DNA from: Microcaldota archaeon
GTDB taxonomy: Archaea; Micrarchaeota; Micrarchaeia; Anstonellales; Bilamarchaeaceae
Direction: 5' to 3'
Assembly: GCA_013331535.1 (NCBI GenBank)
Contig: DUGF01000018.1
Location: 11,808-25,474 of the forward strand
Length of the DNA stretch: 13,667 bases
The translations under genes and the position numbers were made by a program. The notes under the pieces were generated by a model. It was not told the origin of the DNA and ran no database searches. It saw only the letters and a program-made list of their open reading frames with translations. This document shows, piece after piece, positions 1 to 5,939 of this stretch (positions are counted from its first letter, which is position 1; every line of letters starts with the position of its first letter).

Positions 1-2
1 GC

Positions 3-479
3 CAATTCGTCCTGTTCGTGAATTCCGCAGATCAGTCCGAAGTTTCCTCAAATCCGGAAAAGAAACTCGGTTCTCCAAAAATTTACGATATTGAATTACT
101 CCGCGATTACGTAATCTGCAGTTATTATACTGTAAATCCAAAAGCCCCATCCTATCTCCAGCGTCTGTTCAAGAACTCATATGAGATGGAAGGCGGAAAG
201 TTAGGAATCGAATCATTTGTATTTGGAAAATGGCTTGGCGGAAGCGATTATCCTGCTGCCGATATTTATAGCAGACTGGACCGGGAAATGTTCAAGGAGA
301 TCACAGGAATAAACGTACGTGGAATGCCCGGATGCAAGAACAAAGAAATGTGCGGAAGCGATTCCCAGGTCGGGCATTTCAAACTCACAGACCAAAGCGC
401 GAAAAATTACATCGGACCTGATGCAACCGATTCAACAAATGGTTTGTTTTGTAGTAAAGGTGCATCATGCGGAAACTGA
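3..479 (+). CDS. Unrecognised protein, C-terminal part (gene runs off the window's left edge)
   Basis: The frame is open from base 3 with no stop upstream, so the GTG at 18 is probably internal and the gene begins outside the window. The visible 158 residues start with a short hydrophobic stretch (QFVLFV), possibly the end of a membrane or signal segment, and continue as a soluble, polar region. Cysteines cluster in the C-terminal half (PGCKNKEMCGS and the end FCSKGASCGN), which would suit an extracellular disulfide-bonded or metal-binding domain. I do not recognise the family. The next gene overlaps its 3' end by 13 bases and encodes a class III signal-peptide protein, so a role in the same surface or pilus module is a reasonable guess from context only. 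Confidence 0.6.
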   Translation, partial: QFVLFVNSADQSEVSSNPEKKLGSPKIYDIELLRDYVICSYYTVNPKAPSYLQRLFKNSYEMEGGKLGIESFVFGKWLGGSDYPAADIYSRLDREMFKEITGINVRGMPGCKNKEMCGSDSQVGHFKLTDQSAKNYIGPDATDSTNGLFCSKGASCGN

Positions 480-982
480 TACTTATGGTGAATAACAACC
501 TCAAAACTCTAAACTCAAAACGCGAAACGCTAAACTCTAAACTCAAAACGCGATACGCGATACGCGAAACACCCATGCGTGGTCAAGCATCTACCGAAAT
601 GCTTGTCACAGTGTCAACAATTTTGATATTCACGATTCCGATAATTCTTCTCCTTTTCGCGCTTTCCCAATATGGCCAGGAATATACTGCAATCACGCAG
701 GCACATGCAACGGTTCGCATAATCGCTGATTCAATCAACACAGTCTACATTCAGGGCCCGGGTGCAGAGAAAAGCCTTTTAGTTGGCATACCTGGAAATG
801 CAGAACTTCTCAAAGTGGAAAATGGAGAGGTTTCAATGATACTCAGAACTTCCGGAGGAACTTATGAAGCAAGTAATCCTCTGCTTACAAATGCATCTGC
901 TGGCTCGGACTTTTCCAACAAATCTGGATTATTACCGGTGAAAATAAAAAACGAAAACGGAGTGGTAGTTGTATATGGGTAA
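467..982 (+). CDS. Class III signal peptide (type IV pilin-like) protein 1
   Basis: A 171-residue protein with an archaeal class III signal peptide: an RG|QASTE processing site at about residues 38-44 (Gln at +1, Glu at +5 of the mature form), followed at once by a hydrophobic helix of about 22 residues. The prepilin peptidase would cut after Gly39, giving a membrane-anchored pilin-like subunit whose C-terminal part is polar and exposed. The start at 467 is supported by AAAGGTG at 456-462. An internal ATG at 575 would give a leader of only MRG. With the 467 start, residues 12-36 are encoded by a tandem 7-base repeat. The gene overlaps the preceding one by 13 bases and the next by 8, so the cluster is probably one transcript with coupled translation. 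The exact pilus or archaellum role is unknown. Confidence 0.75.
   Translation: MRKLILMVNNNLKTLNSKRETLNSKLKTRYAIRETPMRGQASTEMLVTVSTILIFTIPIILLLFALSQYGQEYTAITQAHATVRIIADSINTVYIQGPGAEKSLLVGIPGNAELLKVENGEVSMILRTSGGTYEASNPLLTNASAGSDFSNKSGLLPVKIKNENGVVVVYG
504..573 (+). repeat. Heptanucleotide tandem array A (10 units) in the pilin 1 leader
   Basis: Ten consecutive 7-base units of related sequence: AAACTCT, AAACTCA, AAACGCG, AAACGCT, ATACGCG and AAACACC types. The first three units (504-524) recur exactly at 532-552. The array is translated in frame and gives a visible near-repeat in the protein (LKTLNSK, RETLNSK). It ends two bases before an internal ATG and directly before the RG|Q processing site. 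Confidence 0.9.
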
Positions 983-1547
983 TCAGTTAGTTTCGCGTTC
1001 CGAGTTCCCGATTGAACGACGCTTCGTTCAATGGGCGCATTGTTGCTTGTTGCAACAATTGCGTCGCGTTCCGCGATTGTTACTGCGTGGTCAGGTTGCA
1101 ACCGAGCTTATGCTTTACTCAGGGGTGTTCCTGATAATTGTAATATCCGTCGCATCTGTCCTTTATCTTTTGCAGGGCAGCGACATCAACTCACTTGAAT
1201 ATTCCATTGTCAAAGAAACCGCAGAATCATTCTCAGACTCAATCAATCTCGCGGTGCGGGGCGGAAATACATTTTCGTATTATTATAATTTTCCGCGCAC
1301 TGTGCTCGGAGGTGGTTATTCCATAATATTTACCAAATCATCTGCAATAGTGCATTGGGAAGGTTCTAAGGGAAATTTGAGTTATTCCTATCCGGTTGCT
1401 CCGGCTAACTTTACGTTTAGCGGTTGTATCACTTCACTTCAAAGTGGTTCTGCCGGACAGCTCGATAGCAAAAAAGGGCAGAATCTGCTGATAATCACAA
1501 ATAATGGAAATGAAATAAAGCTTATGCAACCGGGGTGTAATGAATGA
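975..1547 (+). CDS. Class III signal peptide (type IV pilin-like) protein 2
   Basis: Reading from ATG 975 gives 190 residues. Residues 38-45 read RG|QVATEL, a class III processing site with Gln +1 and Glu +5, followed by a strong hydrophobic helix (about 46-68). The mature protein is then a pilin-like subunit with a polar exterior domain containing one Cys in the middle and one near the C-terminus. GGAGTGGT at 959-966 sits 8 bases before this ATG. A TTG at 969 in the same frame is a weaker start. The first 38 residues come from repeat-like DNA (heptads plus a hairpin) and are unlike normal short pilin leaders, though they would be removed on maturation. The gene overlaps the previous one by 8 bases and the next by 4 (ATGA). 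Confidence 0.72.
   Translation: MGNQLVSRSEFPIERRFVQWAHCCLLQQLRRVPRLLLRGQVATELMLYSGVFLIIVISVASVLYLLQGSDINSLEYSIVKETAESFSDSINLAVRGGNTFSYYYNFPRTVLGGGYSIIFTKSSAIVHWEGSKGNLSYSYPVAPANFTFSGCITSLQSGSAGQLDSKKGQNLLIITNNGNEIKLMQPGCNE
985..1010 (-). repeat. Heptanucleotide array B, first part (opposite orientation)
   Basis: Read on the minus strand this is a run of GGGAACT, CGGAACG, CGAAACT-type 7-base units, the same family as arrays A, D and G but inverted relative to the gene it lies in. It encodes part of the pilin 2 leader and ends at the hairpin at 1011-1032. Confidence 0.65.
1011..1032. repeat. Perfect 9-bp inverted repeat (GAACG hairpin)
   Basis: ATTGAACGA pairs perfectly with TCGTTCAAT across a CGCT loop. 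It sits inside the repeat-derived leader of pilin 2, between two heptad stretches. Related GAACG...CGTTC hairpins occur in both mini-ORFs before gatE and in the structured segment before rpl21e. Confidence 0.75.
1035..1090 (+). repeat. Heptanucleotide array B, second part (degenerate)
   Basis: A weaker 7-base periodicity of GTTGCTT, GTTGCAA, GTCGCGT, TCCGCGA-like units continues the repeat-derived leader of pilin 2 up to its RGQ processing site. It is more degenerate than arrays A, C and D and might not be recognised without them. Confidence 0.4.
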
Positions 1548-2197
1548 GTTTCCAGTTTCCAATTACCAGAAGCCAGCAGTCAGCAGCCAGCAACCAGCAC
1601 CCAGCAACCCGCAGCCAGCAACCCGCACCCGGCAGTCAGCAGCCAGCAACCCGCAGCCAGAAGCTAAAAGCTAAAGGTAGGGGGACCTCCAAAGGTCAAT
1701 ATTTCAGCTTTGATGCAATTATCGCTTCGGTTGTTTTCGTGCTCACAGTGCTTGCACTAATGTCTTACTGGAACAGCGTCAAGGCAGGTATGGAAACCTA
1801 CTCAGATGAAACAACAAAAGAGGCAATTCGCATTTCCGATCTTTTGCTTTCTCCTCCAGAACCGCTTGAAATTAAAGATTGCAGTGGAACTGCTGATAAA
1901 GAAGTCAAGAGGCTTGGTTTTGCAGTTTCATGGGAAAATCGTCAATTATCCAAACAGCTTCTTAAGAGCTGTCAATCTATAACTCAAGAGAATCTGCGTT
2001 CTTTGCTTGGAACTCCTTACAATGTTTCTGTTTTCATAAATTCATCAAGCGGGTTGTTTGATGCAATTCAGATAGGAAACTCATTTGAGGATACTTCTCA
2101 GTCAAAGAATGTTGCAAAAGTAAGGCGCATTGTTGCTGTGCGCGATGATAAGGGTGAGGCAAACCCCGCAACAATGGACATTTTCGTATACCAATGA
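1544..2197 (+). CDS. Class III signal peptide-like (pilin-like) protein 3
   Basis: A 217-residue protein. Residues 50-56 read KG|QYFSF, followed by a hydrophobic helix (about 57-77, including IIASVVFVLTVLALM). It looks like a class III processing site, but position +5 is Phe with Asp at +6 rather than the usual Glu +5, so processing is less certain than for its two neighbours. The mature domain is polar with two Cys. GGGGTG at 1532-1537 and the ATGA overlap with the upstream stop fix the start at 1544, so the Gln/Pro/Ser-rich residues 8-45 encoded by heptad array C are really translated. The leader is long (51 residues) for this signal class. It is the last gene of the surface cluster; gatD follows after 36 bases. 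Confidence 0.7.
   Translation: MSFQFPITRSQQSAASNQHPATRSQQPAPGSQQPATRSQKLKAKGRGTSKGQYFSFDAIIASVVFVLTVLALMSYWNSVKAGMETYSDETTKEAIRISDLLLSPPEPLEIKDCSGTADKEVKRLGFAVSWENRQLSKQLLKSCQSITQENLRSLLGTPYNVSVFINSSSGLFDAIQIGNSFEDTSQSKNVAKVRRIVAVRDDKGEANPATMDIFVYQ
1566..1677 (+). repeat. Heptanucleotide tandem array C (16 units) in the pilin 3 leader
   Basis: Sixteen units in perfect 7-base register, mostly CCAGCAA, CCAGCAG, CCCGCAG, CCCGCAC and TCAGCAG, ending with CTAAAAG and CTAAAGG. It is the longest array in the window and uses a different sub-sequence from arrays A and D while keeping the same unit length. Translation gives a Gln/Pro/Ser/Ala-rich peptide with SQQPATRSQ-like repeats. Confidence 0.93.
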
Positions 2198-2233
2198 TTC
2201 TGCCGGTTTGCTCAATAGGGTGATGGTGCTTAT

Positions 2234-3592
2234 ATGTATTCTGAAAAACTATCTAAAATCCTGAAATCCAAAAAAATTGAAATCGGAGACAGCGTGCTTG
2301 TCAAAAAAACCGGCAGTGAATACACGGGTATTCTTATGCCACGGGCAACAGAAAGCAATATTCTTGTCATTAAACTTGAAAACGGATATAATGTTGGTAT
2401 TGATTCGTCCGGTGCCGAGATTTCGCTGGTCCAAAAAGGGGAGAATTTATTTTCAGGTGGTGCGGAACACAAAACTCAAAGTTCTAAACACGAAACGCGA
2501 GACCCGAAACGCGAGACCCCGCATCATCGCGGTGAGGTTGCTATTCTTGGCTGTGGCGGAACAATTTCTTCAAAGGTCGAGTACAAAACAGGCGCAGTTT
2601 ATCCGGTAACTACTCCAGAAGAGCTTGTTGCAATGTTCCCGCAACTGTCAGATATCTCATCATTTCATGTCCGCAAATTATTTTCTATTTTTTCCGAAGA
2701 TATGTCACATGAGCACTGGAAAATGATCGCAAAAGAAGTCGCAAGCGAAATAAATGCAGGTGCACAGGGGGTTGTTCTAATGCATGGGACGGATACCTTG
2801 CACTATACCTCCGCCGTGCTTTCATTTATGCTTCAGAATCTTCCAGTGCCGGTTATTCTGGTTGGTGCTCAAAGAAGCAGTGACAGGCCGAGCAGTGACA
2901 ATGAGCTTAATCTTCTGAATTCGATTTATGTGGCACGACACAGCGATATTTCCGAGGTTGCGGTTTGCATGCATTCCAGCATGGATGATAATGTTTGCCA
3001 TGTCCATAAAGGAACACGCGTACGAAAAATGCACACTTCGCGCCGTGATGCCTTCAAATCCATAAATTCAGTTCCTCTTGCTGCAGTTGATTATCGCAAG
3101 AAGCTGTTTGAAAAGTTTTCAGAATATAAAAAACGAGATCCAGACAGAAAGCTGGTCCTTGATACAAAACTGAATGATAATGTTGCAATGGTTTATGTCC
3201 ATCCAGGGATAAAGTCAAAATTCATAGATTCCCTTTCATCCTACGATGGCGTAGTCCTGCTCGCAACTGGTCTTGGTCATGTTCCTACAAATCCATTCAA
3301 TGACAAGCACGCGCATTCAATATTCAAAAATTTACAGGAACTTATAGAATCTGGGGTGTCTGTGGTTGCTGCACCAGAGACCATCTACGGAAGACTCGAT
3401 CTGAATGTTTACTCAACCGGAAGAATGCTGGATGAGATTGGTGTAATCGGAAACGGGGCGGATTGGACTCCGGAATGCGCATATACCAAGCTTTGTTGGG
3501 TGCTTGGGCATGAAAAGAAACCAGTAAAAGTAAAAGAATTGATGATGAAAAACATCTGCGGGGAAATTTCGTTGCGTTCTCCGCTAGTGTAA
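2234..3592 (+). CDS. gatD: Glutamyl-tRNA(Gln) amidotransferase subunit D (GatD)
   Basis: GatD is the asparaginase-like subunit of the archaeal GatDE complex. It releases ammonia from a donor amide for converting Glu-tRNA(Gln) to Gln-tRNA(Gln) in the cytoplasm. The 452 residues comprise a small N-terminal beta domain (about 1-75), a linker, and an L-asparaginase-type domain (about 100-430). Expected catalytic residues are present: Thr110 in CGGTISS, Thr186-Asp187 in HGTDTLHYTSA, and Lys265 in RVRKMHTSRRDAF. The RILVGAQR-type motif near 208-213 and the ATGLGHVP motif also fit. Length is slightly above the usual 420-440, the excess being the linker (about 78-97) encoded by heptad array D. GGTGAT at 2219-2224 and GGTG at 2225-2228 precede ATG 2234. 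Its partner gatE lies about 500 bases downstream. Confidence 0.96.
   Translation: MYSEKLSKILKSKKIEIGDSVLVKKTGSEYTGILMPRATESNILVIKLENGYNVGIDSSGAEISLVQKGENLFSGGAEHKTQSSKHETRDPKRETPHHRGEVAILGCGGTISSKVEYKTGAVYPVTTPEELVAMFPQLSDISSFHVRKLFSIFSEDMSHEHWKMIAKEVASEINAGAQGVVLMHGTDTLHYTSAVLSFMLQNLPVPVILVGAQRSSDRPSSDNELNLLNSIYVARHSDISEVAVCMHSSMDDNVCHVHKGTRVRKMHTSRRDAFKSINSVPLAAVDYRKKLFEKFSEYKKRDPDRKLVLDTKLNDNVAMVYVHPGIKSKFIDSLSSYDGVVLLATGLGHVPTNPFNDKHAHSIFKNLQELIESGVSVVAAPETIYGRLDLNVYSTGRMLDEIGVIGNGADWTPECAYTKLCWVLGHEKKPVKVKELMMKNICGEISLRSPLV
2466..2521 (+). repeat. Heptanucleotide tandem array D (8 units) in the GatD linker
   Basis: Eight units in register: AACACAA, AACTCAA, AGTTCTA, AACACGA, AACGCGA, GACCCGA, AACGCGA, GACCCCG. 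The units closely resemble those of array A, about 1.9 kb upstream. They encode GatD residues of about 78-96, exactly between the N-terminal domain and the asparaginase domain. Confidence 0.88.
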
Positions 3593-3610
3593 TTTGCTGA
3601 GGTGTTCTGA

Positions 3611-3850
3611 ATGCAATGTGAAAGTTGTGGAATGCCCATGGGCAAGCCTGAGGATTTTGGAGGAAGGAATATGGAGAATAAATACTGCCTTCACTGCACA
3701 GACCGTGATGGAAATCTCAAATCTTATGACGAAGTCGTGGAAGGCATGGCGGCATTTTTTTCAAAGATAAATCGCGTTCCTACGGATGTTGCAAAGAAAC
3801 GGGCAATTGAGCACATGTCTGGTTTTCCGGCGTGGAGAGATAAAAAGTAG
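3611..3850 (+). CDS. Small zinc-ribbon protein
   Basis: A 79-residue soluble protein with two CxxC pairs in the first 30 residues (Cys3/Cys6 in CESCGMPM and Cys26/Cys29 in YCLHCT), a spacing that suits a zinc ribbon. The rest looks helical (about 38-70). It resembles the small putative zinc-ribbon family (Pfam zf_ribbon_2 type) found in both archaea and bacteria, whose function is not established. GAGGTG at 3599-3604 is the ribosome binding site. It lies between gatD and gatE, 18 bases after gatD, and is probably co-transcribed with gatD, but nothing in it ties it to amidotransferase function. Confidence 0.75.
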   Translation: MQCESCGMPMGKPEDFGGRNMENKYCLHCTDRDGNLKSYDEVVEGMAAFFSKINRVPTDVAKKRAIEHMSGFPAWRDKK

Positions 3851-3899
3851 AGCTGGCGGTTAGCAATGGGTTGTGAGCAACGAGTAACGGATATTAAGC
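3851..3899 (+). repeat. Heptanucleotide array E (degenerate, intergenic)
   Basis: About seven degenerate 7-base units (GGTTAGC, AATGGGT, TGTGAGC, AACGAGT, AACGGAT types) start directly after the stop codon of the zinc-ribbon gene. Unlike the other arrays it is not inside a recognised gene. The register is visible but individual units are diverged. Confidence 0.5.
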
Positions 3900-3942
3900 T
3901 CATGGTGCAAGGCCCACAGCTCAAGGCAATGAGGAAGATACT

Positions 3943-4011
3943 GTGAAGATTGGCATAGAAATCAGATTGAACGTCGAAACGTTCAAATCTCTCAATGCCG
4001 AGAAAAGGTGA
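3943..4011 (+). CDS. Upstream mini-ORF 1 mimicking the start of gatE (22 aa)
   Basis: A GTG-initiated reading frame of 22 codons whose first seven residues are V-K-I-G-I-E-I, matching the gatE start M-K-I-G-I-E-I. It then reads RLNVETFKSLNAEKR and stops at TGA. Its last codon and stop (AGG-TGA) form a Shine-Dalgarno 5 bases before the next mini-ORF's TTG. A purine-rich GAGGAAG at 3931-3937 could serve as its own binding site. It carries an 8-bp hairpin (3967-3986). It is out of frame with gatE. It is either a translated leader peptide or a decayed tandem duplication of the gatE 5' end; I cannot tell which. Confidence 0.45.
   Translation: MKIGIEIRLNVETFKSLNAEKR
3967..3986. repeat. GAACG hairpin in mini-ORF 1
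   Basis: TTGAACGT pairs with ACGTTCAA around a CGAA loop (8 perfect base pairs). It is the counterpart of the hairpin in mini-ORF 2 and related to the one at 1011-1032. Confidence 0.7.
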
Positions 4012-4016
4012 AACAT

Positions 4017-4082
4017 TTGAAAATCGGCATAGAAATCAGTTTGAACGACACATCGTTCTTGTCTCTCAATTCCTCCAGGTGA
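4017..4082 (+). CDS. Upstream mini-ORF 2 mimicking the start of gatE (21 aa)
   Basis: A TTG-initiated frame of 21 codons beginning L-K-I-G-I-E-I, then SLNDTSFLSLNSSR, then TGA. AAAAGGTGA lies just upstream (4003-4011), and its own AGG-TGA (4077-4082) forms the ribosome binding site for gatE ATG 4089. It is in frame with gatE, separated by the single TGA. Compared with mini-ORF 1 and gatE, codons 2-7 differ only synonymously. It contains a 6-bp hairpin (4043-4058, GAACGA/TCGTTC, loop CACA). A leader peptide coupled to gatE translation is the interesting reading; a remnant of duplication is the plain one. Confidence 0.45.
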   Translation: MKIGIEISLNDTSFLSLNSSR

Positions 4083-4088
4083 ATATAC

Positions 4089-5936
4089 ATGAAGATCGGA
4101 ATCGAGATCCATCAACGTCTTGCATCACACAAGCTTTTCTGCGAATGCACTAGTGATATTAGTGACGGCGAACAGCCTTCGCTTATTGTAATGCGCCAGC
4201 TTAGGCCGGTTATGAGCGAGCTCAAGGAGATTGATGCAGCATCACGTGCTGAATTCGCAAAAAGAAAAATTCACGAGTATCAGGTTTTTGACAGAAACAA
4301 TTGCCTTGTTGAGATTGATGAGGAGCCGCCCCATCCTCTTAATCAGGATGCACTTGAAATTGCACTTAAAATTGCAATGCATCTGCATGCAAAGCCTGTT
4401 GATGAAGTTCATTTCATGCGCAAGATAATAATAGATGGGAGTGCGGTTTCTGGTTTCCAAAGAACAGCTGTAATCGCTATGGATGGTTTTGTAGAAACCT
4501 CCCGCGGAAAAATTACAATTCAACAACTTTCCCTTGAAGAAGAAAGCTCTGGCATTGTTGCAGACACGAGCGGATTTGGAAAATCCATCTTCCGTCTCGA
4601 TAGACTGGGTATTCCGCTTGTTGAAATTACGACATCTGCTGACATAATTGACGGACCTCATTTGCTGGAAGTTGCCGAAAAGCTCGGAACAATAATGCGC
4701 GCAACAGGTAAAGTTGCCAGAGGACTTGGAACAATTCGCCAGGATGTCAATGTTTCTACAGAAGGTGGGGCGCGGGTGGAAATAAAAGGAGCCCAGGATC
4801 TGAAGATGCTTTCCGTGCTTGTTGAGCAGGAAGTTTTAAGGCAGAAAAATCTTCTCACCATTCTTGACACTCTTAACAAGCGTTATCTTTCTGCAAACTT
4901 CACGCCGTCTTCAATGCGCATTTTTGCCACGTTAACAGGAATATTCAACAACACGGCTTCAAAACTGATAAAATCAGGTATTTCTTCTGGCCAGCAGGTG
5001 GTTGCAATCAAGCTTCCTCATAATGCGGGCTTGCTTGGAACCGAAATCCAATCCGGGAGACGGTGTGGAACAGAACTAAGCGATTACGCGAAAACTGCCG
5101 GAGTCAAAGGAATAATCCATAGCGATGAGGATATGAACAAATACACTATTTCCGAATCAGAGGTTGCGGAAATAAAGAAAGCTCTTGGAATAGGGCAAGG
5201 CAAGCAGGACAACAACGACGCGTTTGTTCTTGTAGTAGCAGAGCACAAAACCGCGGAAAAGGCGCTTGAAAAAGTCTGCGAGCGGGCAGAGATGCTTTTC
5301 ATTCCAAAGGAAACCCGTAGGGCAAACCCAGATGGTTCAACCTCTTATATGCGTCCTCTACCCGGAAGGGCAAGAATGTATCCTGAAACAGATATTCCTC
5401 CAGTTCAGATTACAAAAGATATGATTGCCGAACTTCAAAAAACAAAAGGAGAGTCTCTTGAGGGAAAGAAAGCCCGGCTCCTGAAAATTTTGAATCCAGA
5501 AATGGCTGAACGAATGATTAAATCCAAGAATCTAGGCTTGTTTGAACAAATTGTTGGCGACCTTGGAATCGAGCCAATGCTTGTTGCAAACACATTGGAA
5601 AACACACTCGTATCCTTGAGAAGGGAAGGAGCAGAGATACGAACTCCCGAAGTAGTTTTGCCGGAATTATTCGGATTGTATAAGAAAGACCGATTCGTGA
5701 AAGCGGCTATTCCGGAAATTCTCAAACTGGTTGCAGGGAAAGGAGAACCCGGAACTGGGAAACCAGAGCCAAGGATTGATATAGAATCCGCAATCAGGAT
5801 TGGAAAACTCGAAAAAATATCCGGAAACGCTCTTGAGAAAATCGCGAAAGAGAATAATTACGAAATCGGAAAAATCATGCAGAAATACAGGCTTAATGTT
5901 GAGGCGGGGGAATTGGGAAAGTTGAGGAAGAAATAA
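4089..5936 (+). CDS. gatE: Glutamyl-tRNA(Gln) amidotransferase subunit E (GatE)
   Basis: GatE is the GatB-family kinase/amidotransferase subunit that phosphorylates Glu-tRNA(Gln) and uses ammonia channelled from GatD to make Gln-tRNA(Gln). It is archaea-specific. The 615 residues show the N-terminal GatB/E cradle domain (KIGIEIHQRL at 2-11, LFCEC at 16-20, later TIRQDVNVS and VEIKGAQ), the AspRS-like GAD insertion that separates GatE from GatB (about 290-400, with AGLLGTEIQSGRRCGTEL and KGIIHSDE), the PDGSTSYMRPLPGRARMYPETD segment near 413-436, and a helical plus YqeY-like tail to the end. A short Pro/Gly-rich linker near residues 551-562 comes from a heptad repeat. AGGTGA at 4077-4082 sets the ATG. 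It ends three bases before rfcL on the other strand. Confidence 0.96.
   Translation: MKIGIEIHQRLASHKLFCECTSDISDGEQPSLIVMRQLRPVMSELKEIDAASRAEFAKRKIHEYQVFDRNNCLVEIDEEPPHPLNQDALEIALKIAMHLHAKPVDEVHFMRKIIIDGSAVSGFQRTAVIAMDGFVETSRGKITIQQLSLEEESSGIVADTSGFGKSIFRLDRLGIPLVEITTSADIIDGPHLLEVAEKLGTIMRATGKVARGLGTIRQDVNVSTEGGARVEIKGAQDLKMLSVLVEQEVLRQKNLLTILDTLNKRYLSANFTPSSMRIFATLTGIFNNTASKLIKSGISSGQQVVAIKLPHNAGLLGTEIQSGRRCGTELSDYAKTAGVKGIIHSDEDMNKYTISESEVAEIKKALGIGQGKQDNNDAFVLVVAEHKTAEKALEKVCERAEMLFIPKETRRANPDGSTSYMRPLPGRARMYPETDIPPVQITKDMIAELQKTKGESLEGKKARLLKILNPEMAERMIKSKNLGLFEQIVGDLGIEPMLVANTLENTLVSLRREGAEIRTPEVVLPELFGLYKKDRFVKAAIPEILKLVAGKGEPGTGKPEPRIDIESAIRIGKLEKISGNALEKIAKENNYEIGKIMQKYRLNVEAGELGKLRKK
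5736..5770 (+). repeat. Heptanucleotide array F (5 degenerate units) in the GatE tail linker
   Basis: Units GGGAAAG, GAGAACC, CGGAACT, GGGAAAC, CAGAGCC in 7-base register encode the GKGEPGTGKPEPR linker just before the final YqeY-like domain of GatE. The units resemble the minus-strand reading of array B. Confidence 0.6.
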
Positions 5937-5939
5937 CTC

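Noticed and set aside
1566..1677. CRISPR-like array
   Set aside because: The repeats are 7-base units directly adjacent to each other with no unique spacers, and they are translated; this is a tandem repeat.
4080..4082. Possible TGA readthrough or selenocysteine joining mini-ORF 2 to gatE
   Set aside because: The frames match, but GatE has a normal full-length N-terminus at ATG 4089 with a proper ribosome binding site and nothing suggests a recoding element, so a plain stop is the simpler reading.
4242..4661. A 139-codon minus-strand frame inside gatE
   Set aside because: GatE is unambiguous on the plus strand and the antisense product has no recognisable features.
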